The notes beneath the pieces were generated by a model. The model searched no databases. It was not told the DNA's origin and saw only the letters and a list, made by a program, of their open reading frames with translations. DNA of 64,000 nucleotides, taken from assembly GCA_032629725.1 (NCBI GenBank), contig JAFEVB010000031.1:404577-468576 (forward strand). The letters run 5' to 3'. Made by a program: the position numbers and the translations under genes. Position 1 is the first letter of the stretch; each line of letters begins with the position of its first letter. Positions 24,061 to 34,377 of this stretch are shown piece by piece. The DNA comes from Gremmenia infestans. Taxonomy: Eukaryota; Ascomycota; Leotiomycetes; Helotiales; Hamatocanthoscyphaceae.

Positions 24061-25642
24061 GAGAAATGTTACACGACGACATGGTTGGTTTCTGTCTTGC
24101 TCCGCCGAGAATTACGTGGCGGCCGGTGCCTGTGGCAGGATGAAAGGATAGTGGTCGCGTCTCTAGGGGGTTAAATCTGTCTCAGACTTGGAAAAGTCTT
24201 ACGCGCGGAGTAATGGAGGCGGCATTTCTGTCGTTATCTCGGCGTGATTGTGGGTGGGATCTTGCGACGCGCATGAGAATTGGCTTTGGACGAGAGCTGC
24301 CGGTTAGGATATTTTGTGATAAGGGGTTATGGTGGGACTAGTATCTGCAAGATGTGCATGTAGGTGGGAGCGTGGGACTGCTTCCCCTCCGAGACATTCA
24401 TGTATTCTGCTATGTTCAAAAGCTACAACTGAGGAGGGAGATCTATAGGTGTTCTTATATAAACCCAGGAGTTTCTCCCTTTCAACGTCAACCGGAATCT
24501 GCGATCGCCTCTTATAGTTTCGATATTATTGAGCAGATATAATACGATCTTCCTTCGGCACTGCCTCGCATTGGTCGAGTAACGAGCTCAGCAGCGCCTA
24601 GATACTCTCGCGATTTGCCTCGTCGCCGTATTATCACCGCTCCCCGAAGCAGCGCCTCCGGATATTGAGATGCCGTGGGCTTGACTTGCACATGTAGGCA
24701 CCACAGTTAGTCGTAAACATGCCTCACGACGACATGGTCTGGCTTTTGCCTGGCTGCGCCGTGGAATTATGCGGCGGAAGAAGGATCTCGGTGAGCTCCC
24801 TCGCACCGTGGAGACGAATGACATGTATTCTGCCTTGAGCAGGATCCGAGACGTGGGTCTTGTGAGCAGCAAGGTGTGTCCTCTGCTCCCGTACAAAACC
24901 AGCTACAGGTTCTCCTCCTATCTTCCACGCCACAACAAGATCAGACCAACCAACTGCGTATCGGCAATATCGCTCGGAGTGCATCAGTGGAGCCTGCACC
25001 CCACTCCCTTCCCAGGCATCTGGTCACGCGTACCATGTCGGAAATGAGATCGGCCAAGGGCAGGATGCGCAGCCTCAGCTGTCTTGGGCTGAGTACGCTT
25101 GAAACCAACACCTGCACAGCCACAACGACCTGATCCTTCGATAGCTACTAACTTTGTAGCGCAGCTTCCACACCTCTCCGGATTGCCATGTGCGTCACTA
25201 CTGGCAAAAAACTGGCAATTGTTAAAGCTAGCTGTGCAGCCAGATGGATTCGGGGACACAACCACAGGCTGTCAGGCTACGATAGCTTCTTCGAGAGACC
25301 AAACCTTCCAGAGCGGATTGCGGTCAAAGCCCGGATTTCGTGCCTTGCTGTCTCTGCTGCAGTCATATGACGAGAGTTGCCACTACGCTGACAGCGCAAG
25401 ATTGCGAAGACCTGGGCATCTACGCCTAGACGTGCTCGTTGTACGCAGCCCAAATTTTGCCAATGTGATCTTTGTTAGATCCTTGCTCCTGGACATGTCT
25501 AAGGGCGCAATGGTCAAACATTCTCGTCTAGGCTTTGCTAACAATAGACAGTAGCCTGTTGTCTCAAAGCACAGGTTCAGGCAAATAGTCCCAACATGAT
25601 GCGCAATCCCATACGACTCTCCGTCATTGTCATCGTCATCCT
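24061..25642. other. GC-balanced DNA, no confident gene; weak Cys-rich frame on the minus strand
   Basis: Two diverged copies of a roughly 50-bp segment occur at about 24072-24121 and 24726-24775 (shared CACGACGACATGGT and a later GGCGG). On the minus strand 25261-24984 codes for a Cys-rich stretch (S-G-C, N-N-C, R-C-G-S-C, R-C-G-C spacing), preceded by a CTGAC...CAG acceptor-like site, but no start or signal-peptide exon was found. It may be a remnant of a small secreted protein gene. Other frames here look like chance. Confidence 0.25.
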
Positions 25643-25710
25643 TCCGACCTGGCTCCTACGAAAATAGCCACCAACATCCGACCTGGCTCCTACGAAAATA
25701 GCCACCAACA
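25643..25710. repeat. 34-bp tandem duplication
   Basis: The unit CCGACCTGGCTCCTACGAAA plus 14 further bases occurs twice without change (starting 25644 and 25678). It lies about 270-330 bp upstream of the secreted-protein ATG. Confidence 0.9.
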
Positions 25711-25749
25711 ACATGATGATCCTTTGGCCTGAGACGACGAATTGGGTCT

Positions 25750-25975
25750 GCCCAAATATAAACTATAACAGGATGGACATCAGAAATTGACGCAAAACCA
25801 ACACAGCCAAATCCTCTAGGCATCGGCACAACGACACAATATGTCTAGCGGAGAAGACTTCGCCCTATGCATACCAAATCCTAGAGTCGCCTGAAACTAT
25901 AAGTATCTGCAAGTAGCACTCGTTCTTAGCCTTTCTCCCATCTCATCTTCAATCGTGCTCGCTAGCCATTCCACT
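25750..25975 (+). promoter_or_regulatory. Promoter and 5' UTR of the secreted-protein gene
   Basis: TATA-like CTATAAGTA at about 25896 (and a weaker TATAAACTATAA near 25758) is followed by a pyrimidine-rich tract (25922-25952), then CCACTATGC at the start codon. The arrangement fits a fungal promoter with the start site in or after the CT tract. Confidence 0.5.
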
Positions 25976-28900
25976 ATGCGGGCCTCTTTACTCTCTCCCC
26001 GATGGAGCTTCCTCTATCTCACACTGGGATTGGGCCTGACGACCGTAGCGAACGCACAAGGATGTCCTACCACAAGTGCCTCTACGATACCTGGCTGCTG
26101 GGGCGTTCCGGGCTGCGCCTATGTGATCGCCTCGGATCTTGGGCCTAGCGCAGCGTGTAAATACGACTACTGCAATTGCGGTGGTATCAACGTGCCTCTC
26201 CTGCCAGCAACAATTTCTGGCTCAGCAACGATCGGCTGCGGGGGGTATACCGTTCAGCCAACAGCAAACAACTGCCCGACCGCACCTGCGACTGTCCCTG
26301 CAGGCGCCTCTAGCAGTTCATCATCGGCGTCTGTTGGCGGTGGTGGCGCTGGCGGTGTTGTACCGTCTGGCACAAGTCTCGTGACGGTCACCAACGGAGG
26401 ATCGACGGCTGTTGAGACCTTAACACCAACGACACTTCCCGGCCTAACAAGCATAACTGCAACAACCACGATCACCACATCCTTGAGTGGCGCCTCACAG
26501 TCTGCCACTATTGTGGTCGGTCCATCGGGAGTTGCATGGGTTCCTGTCCCATCGCAGGGCAATGTTCCGCCGAAGACAATCGGTACAAGCCTTTCAACGA
26601 CAGTTATTAGTGGATCCACCGTTGTAGAGAGCTTTACTCCAACAGTGTTGCCGGGACTGTCGACTGTCTCCGAGACTACAACCCTTATGACCCAGCTGAG
26701 TGGTGCTACACAGTCAACTACTATCATCGTCGGCCCCTCGGGTGTAGCTTGGCTGCCGATCCCAACGAAGGGCGATAGCTCACCTAGTGCCTCGGGCTCG
26801 TTATCTGGCTCCTCGACGGGATCTAGCACGATTGCTCAATCCAGCGACACTGCAGCATTTGCTTCCAACGCAGCGTCTGATACGACACTGGTCGTTGGCG
26901 GCCAGACTGAAGTGTGGCATCAAACGAAGCTGTCCGGATACGCTTCGATCACTGCGCCGACGACTATCACGACTAACGTAGTCTTGACTGCTTCTAGCAA
27001 TACGGCAACCACGACTGCCGCAGCTGCTATCATCGTTGGTCCGGGTGGCACATGGTGGACCGGTGGTGGCGGTGGTGGCTTCTGCATCTGGCCGTTCTGT
27101 CACTCTAGCGGCGGCGGTGGTAGCGGTGGTGGCTGTTTCTGGCCATTCTGCAGCCCTTTAGGTGGCGGTGGAGGCGGTGGGGGAGGTGGAGGCGGTGGGG
27201 GAGGTGGAGGCGGTGGGGGAGGTGGCGGCGGTGGAGGCGGAGGCGGGAACAACGACAATAACCCTTCCAGCCAGCCGTCGAACTCTCAGAGCTCCCAATC
27301 TTCGACCAAGTCGGACTCGTCTTCGTCGTCTTCGTCGTGTACGGAGACCAAAACGGTATCGGACTGCTCGGTGGTCTGTGCGACTCCAACATCTGCTACG
27401 ACAGTCTCTTGCGCTACGCAATGCTATTCGACCCTCTCTGGATGCTCGGTGACTGGTAGTACGACGACTACGACCTCCAGCAGCTCCTGCAGTGGGGTCG
27501 GTGGATGGACGAGCATTGCACCCGGCACTTCAGACTTCACCCCGACTCCAGTGCCAGGAACATACACTATCACATTGCCGTCCGGCACGACCACTATTGG
27601 CGGCGGTACCACCGGCAGCTCCTCAACAACGAGCTCGAGCAGCGGGTCGAGTAGCGGATTGAGCTCGTCCTCAGCTTCGGTGCCTAGCTGCATGGCAGAT
27701 GGTGCGCCCTGGTACAGTCCAACGAGCTGGTGCGACTGTGGACCAAGCGCTACATACGCAACACTTTCGGCTACGTCAGGAGCTTCTTCGGCCAACTGCG
27801 CGTTCACTCTACTACCTAGTAGTACCATAAGCCCATCTCAGACCTCCGCAGTGCCGACGAACATACCGGGCCAAGGTGGTATCGGAGCCTGCCACGCTAG
27901 TGTTGCGGTACCTGGAACGTCCGCTTTCTGCGACTGCAATGGTACTCCTGCTCCTACTTTGAAGCCAACAAGCTCCGACTACATCAATTGTGCATATACG
28001 TTGCTGCCAACAGCATACTCCTACGATCCCAAGATCCCAACGAGTACCTACAGTGTGCCCTCTGAGACTGCGACGGCTGGGCCTACTCCAACCTGCCGAG
28101 TCCATCTCTTCGAAGGACATGGTGCATGGCCTGGCCAGGACCCGCAAATCGCGCTCGCAGCTACACTTTACGATGGCAGCGGCAAGGTTCAGGGTCAAGA
28201 TCACTGGACTGGCACTTGGAACACAGCCTGGAACGTTAAGGGCACTCTGCCGCAACAGCTGACTATTACGCCTCAGCTCAAGTCACAGTCTTCGAAAAGA
28301 TTGATCCGAAGGGCAGGCGCTCCACTACCACAGTGGCCACCAAATGAAGACAGCACAGACAATTTCCAATATGGATCTAGCACATGGCGATCCACAGACT
28401 CGCGATGCACTGTTGGTGGCTGGGACGGTGGCAACTTTGATGACTTTGTCGGTGAATTCTTAGGACTTGAGAATTTCCTTTTGAACCGGCAGATGGACTG
28501 CTACTTCCCATGCCCGGCTCAAGGTACTAAGAAGCGATCGCCGGACGTTCTCGACTTGTACATCCGCGAAGGAGACGACAATTCCGGCATTGCCACCCTC
28601 GGGCGGCGTGCGACTCCTCCTCGCAGCGATGAATGGAAAGCCAGCGCAATCAAGGGCAAGCAAATCTATCAGGCCTGGCAAAATGCGCCTATGACGGACA
28701 AAGCAACACTTTGCGCCCTTGAGGAGAAGTATATCGATCCGCCAGCGTTTGTATCCAGTATGCAGCCTCAACAGGACTATCGCACGGTGTTGTCGAGTGC
28801 TGGTGTCAACCTTGGCGTTCAGTATTGGGGCATCACTATGACAGAAATCGCTCGCTTGGTTGGCGGTGCGTCTTTCACCAATGTTGTTTCTCCTGACGCT

Positions 28901-29314
28901 GGTGCTTTCCTTGCGACTCTCAACAATCGCGGCGATCCACAAGTGGAGGAGACTTTCTCATCCATTATGTGGTACCAATGGACAAAGACCATCAAGACGG
29001 CTAATGAAGAAGCCAAGGACTTCTCCGGCCTGAAGGCCTTCCTGAGGGGTCCAATTTCGAACGTGGAGACGAACAACCTGCTGCTCGAAGCCATAACTGC
29101 CCTCAATCAGGAATTCTTGGATTCGGCAGCCACTGTCACACCGGACGACCCAGACCTGGATGCAAACCCCTTCTGGGCTCTTCTGGGCAGCCCTAACGGC
29201 AAGGCGCTCGGGTACGTCACCAAGGACTATAAGCTGAGTCTGGGTGGGAAAGGGCTTAAGAGCATCAAATTTCAATTGATCCAATCAGACTGGTATATGA
29301 TGGGCACATATTGA
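25976..29314 (+). CDS. Large secreted/cell-surface protein with Ser/Thr-rich repeats, poly-Gly and Cys modules
   Basis: Single exon, 1112 residues from ATG 25976; the frame is open further upstream only from a GTG, so the ATG is preferred. Residues 1-20 are a clear signal peptide ending V-A-N-A. A Cys-rich module (about 22-95) follows. Three diverged 60-residue repeats (about 132-191, 203-263, 303-361) each have T-T-x-I-T-T-x-L and (I/V)VGPSGV-A-W-like ends. Gly/Trp-Cys-rich segments flank 29 consecutive Gly (396-424). A Ser/Thr-rich stretch and two related Cys modules (about 572 and 639: C-x-C-x(n)-N-C-A-(F/Y)-T-L-L-P) lead into a globular, less biased C-terminal domain (about 707-1112). Dibasic Kex2-like sites lie at about 773, 779, 852 and 877. 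No transmembrane or GPI end seen. I do not recognise the family; probably wall-associated. Confidence 0.88.
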   Translation: MRASLLSPRWSFLYLTLGLGLTTVANAQGCPTTSASTIPGCWGVPGCAYVIASDLGPSAACKYDYCNCGGINVPLLPATISGSATIGCGGYTVQPTANNCPTAPATVPAGASSSSSSASVGGGGAGGVVPSGTSLVTVTNGGSTAVETLTPTTLPGLTSITATTTITTSLSGASQSATIVVGPSGVAWVPVPSQGNVPPKTIGTSLSTTVISGSTVVESFTPTVLPGLSTVSETTTLMTQLSGATQSTTIIVGPSGVAWLPIPTKGDSSPSASGSLSGSSTGSSTIAQSSDTAAFASNAASDTTLVVGGQTEVWHQTKLSGYASITAPTTITTNVVLTASSNTATTTAAAAIIVGPGGTWWTGGGGGGFCIWPFCHSSGGGGSGGGCFWPFCSPLGGGGGGGGGGGGGGGGGGGGGGGGGGGGGNNDNNPSSQPSNSQSSQSSTKSDSSSSSSSCTETKTVSDCSVVCATPTSATTVSCATQCYSTLSGCSVTGSTTTTTSSSSCSGVGGWTSIAPGTSDFTPTPVPGTYTITLPSGTTTIGGGTTGSSSTTSSSSGSSSGLSSSSASVPSCMADGAPWYSPTSWCDCGPSATYATLSATSGASSANCAFTLLPSSTISPSQTSAVPTNIPGQGGIGACHASVAVPGTSAFCDCNGTPAPTLKPTSSDYINCAYTLLPTAYSYDPKIPTSTYSVPSETATAGPTPTCRVHLFEGHGAWPGQDPQIALAATLYDGSGKVQGQDHWTGTWNTAWNVKGTLPQQLTITPQLKSQSSKRLIRRAGAPLPQWPPNEDSTDNFQYGSSTWRSTDSRCTVGGWDGGNFDDFVGEFLGLENFLLNRQMDCYFPCPAQGTKKRSPDVLDLYIREGDDNSGIATLGRRATPPRSDEWKASAIKGKQIYQAWQNAPMTDKATLCALEEKYIDPPAFVSSMQPQQDYRTVLSSAGVNLGVQYWGITMTEIARLVGGASFTNVVSPDAGAFLATLNNRGDPQVEETFSSIMWYQWTKTIKTANEEAKDFSGLKAFLRGPISNVETNNLLLEAITALNQEFLDSAATVTPDDPDLDANPFWALLGSPNGKALGYVTKDYKLSLGGKGLKSIKFQLIQSDWYMMGTY
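27161..27247 (+). repeat. In-frame 18-bp minisatellite coding poly-Gly
   Basis: About 4.8 copies of an 18-bp unit (GGGGGAGGTGGAGGCGGT and variants) give 29 Gly codons in a row. Units at 27179 and 27197 are identical. Such runs change length easily by slippage or recombination. Confidence 0.92.
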
Positions 29315-29510
29315 CGAGCTAGGGCATGAATCTGGTGGGTTTAGGCTGAATGCAAGACATTTTGGGGAGGGAGCGCGAATGCAGGAGAGTCGTGGACGTA
29401 AGCAAATGGTTATAGAGTACGGGTTGTCACTCGTTAACGAAACATGCGATATTTTCTTTATATAATCGTAGGATGGTGTTGAAGGCCAAACTACTCCATT
29501 TTCCAAAATT
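29315..29510 (+). other. 3' flank of the secreted-protein gene
   Basis: Ordinary composition after the TGA; a TTATATAATCG stretch near 29458 could serve polyadenylation but no clear signal is seen. AT-rich DNA begins near 29510. Confidence 0.35.
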
Positions 29511-32150
29511 ATGTTTTATAGAGATCAGCGATTTGTTAGTTTTTCACCGATTAATTAATTTTTGTCTTAGTATTAAAATATATTATAATATTCGACCACG
29601 AAAAAATTAATATAATTAAAATATACTTTTAGTAAATATTTTTTAATAAATATATTTTCGAATTATTAATATTATAGTTTTTTTTCGTAATATATATTTA
29701 TTATTAGAATATTATAATATATCTAATTACGCTAAGTGTGCTTAGTTAGCAGGAGAGCTTATATAAGCTCTTTTTTACTATTAAACTTTAATTAATATTT
29801 TAAAACTATATAAAAAACCTTTATAAATTAATATTAATAATAAAATCAAACTAATATATATTAATAATTATATTATTTATCGGAATATATTATATATAGC
29901 ATGTGTATACTAGCGTCGCTTAGTCAGCGGGGAGCCTTAAGCTCCCTCTTATTATTATTAGTAATTAAAAAACTTTTTATATATAAACTAGATAAATCTT
30001 ATAATTAATATATATCTATTCTATTTTTTTTTAAAAGAAGTAGAGTATAATTAAGAAATACTAGTATAGTAATAATAATATTAGAAATAAAATTAATTAT
30101 AAATAAATAAAATAAAATTTATTTACTAATCGAATTTTAATTATTTTAATTTATTCTAATAATTTTTTATTTTAATTATATTTAATAATAAAACGTTCTT
30201 AATAATAGAATATTTTCGATTTTTATAATAATAATAAATAAATTATAAAAATAAAAATTAATAAAAATTTTAAAAAATTAAAATTAAAATTTTTTTTTAA
30301 TAATATAATACTAATTATAAAATAAAAAATCAATAATTGGAAATTTATAAAATTAATTAAATATAATTTTTATAAGAAATTTATAATAAATCTAATATTA
30401 ATTTTTATATACTTATTTATAAGAATTATACGAATTTATAAAAAAAATAAAAAAATAAAAATTTTATCTAAAAATTAAAAATATTAAATATTTAATATAA
30501 ATTAAAAATTTTTATAAAATAAAATTTTAATAAAAGACTATATTTATTTAATAAAATTTTAGATTATTAAATAGAAAATCGATAAAGTATTACTAGATAT
30601 AAAAATCTTATATACTTTTATTAATATTATAAAAAACTTTATAATACTATTCGAATTTAAAAAGAATATTAATTATTTATTATTAAATTAAAAAAACAAA
30701 AAATTATTTATATAACCTAAAAAATAAATTTATTCTACTATAAAAAATATTTAGAAAAAATAATAATAAAAAAACAGTTTTTTAAAAATTATTATATTTT
30801 TTTATAAAAGGTATAATTTAAATTATATTTAAAGCAAAATTTAAATTTTAAGTATATTAGAACAATTATTATAAAATATAAAAAATTAAACTATTTATTT
30901 AAAAAAAAATTAAATTTATAATTTAAATCGGTAATATAATTAAAAAAAACTAGTTAGGTTTAAAATTTTTTTTAAAAAACTAATTTATATAATTTATAAA
31001 ATATAAAAAGATATTAAAAAAATATTATATAAAAAAATAAAATAGATCGAATTTTCGAAATAAAATTTCGAAAATTTTATAAATAATTAAAATAGTAATA
31101 AGAATATAAATATAATAATAATAATAAATATTTAAATAAAAAATTTGAAAATAAGAAAAATAATTAAAAAAAAATTTAAAATTTAATAATTAAAATAAAT
31201 ATTTATTTTAATAATTTTAAAAATTTAATATTAAAGTTATTAAAATTAAAAATTAAAATAAAATATAAAATTTATAAAAAATAATTTTATAAAAAAGTTT
31301 TTATTTTATATCCTAAATTAGAAAAAATATAAAATATAATATTATCTTCTTAATAAACTTTAAAAATCTATAATAATTATAAAATATTTTATATAAAATA
31401 ATATATAAATTTTCTATAAGATTAATATTCGAGAATAAATATTAAAATAAAAAAAGAATAAATATTATAAAGTTATAGATATTATATAATATTTATATAG
31501 CTAGTTTATATATTATTTTTTTAAAAAAACGATTTCCTCTTCTTTTTTCTTAAATAACTATATTTTATATATTATATTAGATAATCCTCTAAATAGAAAG
31601 TTTATATATTACTTTTTTATATACTTGATTCTAGTTTATAAACTTCGAGCTTTACTTCTTTTAATATTATTAGTTTATTCGATAGTTTAATCTACTAGTT
31701 TTTAAAATAGTATTAGTATTAATTAATATAAAGATTTTAGTAGCTTAATAATTTATATAAATTAAAAAATTAATATAATAATAAAAAGTATTTTTTTAAT
31801 TATTATTTAAAACTTTATTTTAATTACTTTTAATATTTGCAAATTATATACCTTTTAAGCAAGCATAAAGAAATTATATAAAGATGCGAAATTTAAGTAT
31901 AATATTTATATTTTTTATATAAAAATAATTTTTTTTAAAAAATATAATATTTTATAAATGTTTTTCTTTCTTCGGATTATATTTTATTATAATAGTTATT
32001 AAATAATAAATTATTAAAGTGTAAAAGATCGTAGTATTAAAAAAAATAATAATAAATTAATAAAAAACTAATAAATCGTTAATCCCTATAAAATATAATT
32101 TTAGAAAATAGAGTAACTTAGCCTTTAATATTATTTTATAATTAATAGAC
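29511..32150. repeat. Extremely AT-rich RIP-degraded DNA
   Basis: Almost only A and T from 29960 to 32100, with no frame and no recognisable domain. Two related hairpin-bearing segments at 29728-29785 and 29900-29955 stand out (listed separately). The rest is probably a strongly mutated transposon, but its kind cannot be read. Confidence 0.55.
29728..29955. repeat. Pair of related hairpin motifs in AT-rich DNA
   Basis: Copy 1 (about 29732-29783) holds GAGAGCTTATATAAGCTCTT; copy 2 (about 29910-29955) holds GGGAGCCTTAAGCTCCC. Both are preceded by (C/T)GCTTAGT(T/C)AGC(A/G)GG and followed by T-rich sequence. The second keeps G/C pairs that the first has lost by transitions, so they are copies of one sequence at different stages of RIP, about 178 bp apart. 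Confidence 0.6.
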
Positions 32151-32526
32151 GAAAAGGTCTTATATAACAATTATCAATTTGCAGCTTCTCGTATATTATA
32201 TTATGTCCGTCCTAGTACGCGACCGAGGATTGAATCCAGCCGCTGCAGTTAAGGCGTACCTCCGCCATCGAAAGAGAATGCGTAGCTTTAGGGATCTCGG
32301 TGGCTGCATTAACGCTTGTAAGTCAAGCGCACGTCGAAAGAGCCCGCCGTCACTGCATCTGGCCGCCTGGAGTGGGTGATTGGTGCTGGTACGGAGCATC
32401 TGACTCGAGCACTACGAGCCAAGACCACTGCCATGTGCCTAAATATTGCCTGGTAGGCAGGACGGATGGTCCGCTAGGAGATGCTGTCGGTGTCGTATGA
32501 AGGACCCGAAAAGAGCGTACTTCATA
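32151..32526. other. GC-balanced flank of Fot1-2, no gene recognised
   Basis: Ordinary composition. Two overlapping frames of about 66 codons on opposite strands have no recognisable features. It joins AT-rich DNA on the left and the TIR of Fot1-2 on the right; it may be host sequence once continuous with 34349 onward. Confidence 0.3.
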
Positions 32527-32578
32527 TAAGTTCCTACCCCTAGAAGCCGGCCCCCCCCTATAGCCGGCCCCTCGCTTA
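32527..32578 (+). repeat. Fot1-2 terminal inverted repeat, left
   Basis: GC-rich repeat next to TA; pairs with 34294-34348 with a few mismatches and small indels. Its GC content contrasts sharply with the interior. Confidence 0.85.
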
Positions 32579-32759
32579 GCTCACCGCCGCAACGCATACT
32601 ACCTATAGACTTTTAATTAATTTTTTTATTTTTTATTAAAATATTCTAAAATTTTACATTTTGCTAAAACCGATCATAAAACCTAAATATATAGAAAATA
32701 ATATCTAATTAGTATTAAATATAATTACTAATAATATATTATAGAAAAAAGTAATATTA

Positions 32760-34254
32760 AAATATAAAATACTATAATCTATACTTTAAGGCCGAATTCA
32801 GAGCTAAATATCGAGGCAGGAAACTTATATATTTTAATAAAGGCTTTTTATAATTTAAGAAAAATATTTTATTAAATAGATATTTATTTAAGAAAGCCTA
32901 AGTCTTATACTTACCTATAGATAAATTAGAGTTTTTATAAGAATATATTTTATAAGCTCGTAGAGATATAATATTATTAAAAAAGCAATAAATAGCAGAT
33001 TTTCTATAGCGGAATCCTATTCTAAAGACTAAAAAACAATTCTATATTAATTCTATATAAGTTAATAGAGCTATTATTAAAATTATTAAAAAATAATAGT
33101 AGAAATTAATAATACTAGTTATTAAAGTTATTAAAATTAAGAATTATTATAATATAAACAAAATAAGAATTATAAAAGAGATAGGGAATAATAGATTAAT
33201 TATTAGAAGTACCTAGAAATATTTTATTTAAAAGAAATATTCTAGATCTAAGACTTAGATATTATTTATTAAATATATTAGTGCTATAAGCGGGGCGCTT
33301 TACCCTCTAGTTATCTTTAAAGGGAAATCAATATAATAATAATAGTTTAAAACTATCCTAAAACAATTTAAGGGTTAGAAGTTTATTTCTATAAATAATA
33401 AGTAGACTATCGATAATATAACCTTTTAGTAATTATAAAAGATCTTTATTTCCTAGACGGCACTACGGGACCCGTCCGAGCCTCGATTATTAGTCTTAGA
33501 TAACTATAAAAGCTATGAAACTATTAAGTTTATATAGGAGTATTTCTCTTATAATATCCACCTATTATTTCTCCCTTCTTATATATTATATATACTCTAG
33601 TTACTAGATTTATTTATATTCTCCTCCCTTAAAACGGTTTACTGCAAATATGTTAGATATTATAATTTATTAACCGATTCTATATTAGTAAGAAAACGGA
33701 ACTTTTTATAATATTATTATAAAGTAAGAATAGACGTTTTAATAAGCCTTAATATTAAACCTAGGTGGAAAACTTCGGGTTTATAACTAGTAAACTAAGC
33801 TAAACTATTATTAAATCGCTTATTGTTTAAAAATAGCAATAAATTAGATAAGGAATCTAAGAAACGTAAGGCAGAAGAACTTTTACCCGAATGGAATACA
33901 AACCAATCAACTTTTTATATTCCAATACCTCAAAAGCTCGAAGACGTCCGCGACCAAATTCACTCGATTGCCCGATTAGGAAAGGCCTCTATACCGACAG
34001 TTAGAGTACTTTTTAGGTAGGTCTCTAAGGCGGTTGATCAACGGGATTTTGTTATTGCCCAGCATGAGCGTAGGATCCAGCAATTGGAGCCTAGAAAACG
34101 TAGGAAAATAAAGACGTTACCAAATTCCAAATTCGCGGATATCGAGGCTATTAAAAAAGCATAAATCGAAGCTGGAGATCGCCAAATTGAAAAAGAAGAC
34201 TCGGATAGTATTCTAGATCTGAGTTCTACATTATCTCATATAACTGTTAATTAA
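32760..34254 (+). pseudogene. RIP-degraded Fot1/pogo-like transposase
   Basis: On the plus strand the block near 33275-33330 reads A-I-S-G-A-L-Y-P-L-V-I-F-K-G-K, matching the region after the first catalytic Asp in DDE_1 transposases. The end (33823-34254) is well preserved: a Lys/Glu-rich segment, then A-R-L-G-K-A-S, then a stop (TAG 34018-34020), then Q-H-E-R-R-I-Q-Q-L-E and R-K-R-R-K, as in Fot1-family C termini. The catalytic middle is full of TAG/TAA. Inactive. Confidence 0.7.
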
Positions 34255-34293
34255 TTAAAAAGTTATTGTGGTGCGAAGTGAAGTGTGTGGTAT

Positions 34294-34348
34294 TAAGCGA
34301 GGGGGCCGGCTACAGGGGGGTGGCCGGCTTTTAGGGATGGGAACTTAA
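34294..34348 (-). repeat. Fot1-2 terminal inverted repeat, right
   Basis: Reverse complement of the left TIR; ends GGGAACTTAA before TA. Confidence 0.85.
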
Positions 34349-34377
34349 TACATTCGGCATGTTATCTCGAGAATCTT

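Larger units (their letters stand above)
32527..34348 (+). mobile_element. Fot1-2: second Fot1/pogo-like transposon, RIP-degraded inside (1822 bp)
   Basis: Inverted repeats at 32527-32578 and 34294-34348 share TAAGTTCC, CCCTA(G/A)AAGCCGGCC and TAGCCGGCCCC(C)TCGCTTA. Target TA is present on both sides (32525-32526, 34349-34350). The TIR itself contains a direct repeat of AGCCGGCC separated by a C-run. The interior is AT-rich and mutated in the middle but nearly normal at its 3' end (33800-34250). It shares no sequence with the Fot1-1 TIR, so it is another family. Confidence 0.85.

Noticed and set aside
25955..25975. Start of the secreted protein at 25955
   Set aside because: The codon is GTG; a fungal nuclear gene should use the ATG at 25976, which also gives a better signal peptide.
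26139..29284. Many open frames on both strands inside 25976-29314
   Set aside because: They arise from repetitive GC-rich coding sequence in other frames.
29511..32150. Mitochondrial DNA or centromere as explanation of the AT-rich blocks
   Set aside because: Elsewhere the same composition falls on nuclear LTR and DNA transposons with transition-type damage, which RIP explains; no mitochondrial gene or centromere-specific sign was seen.
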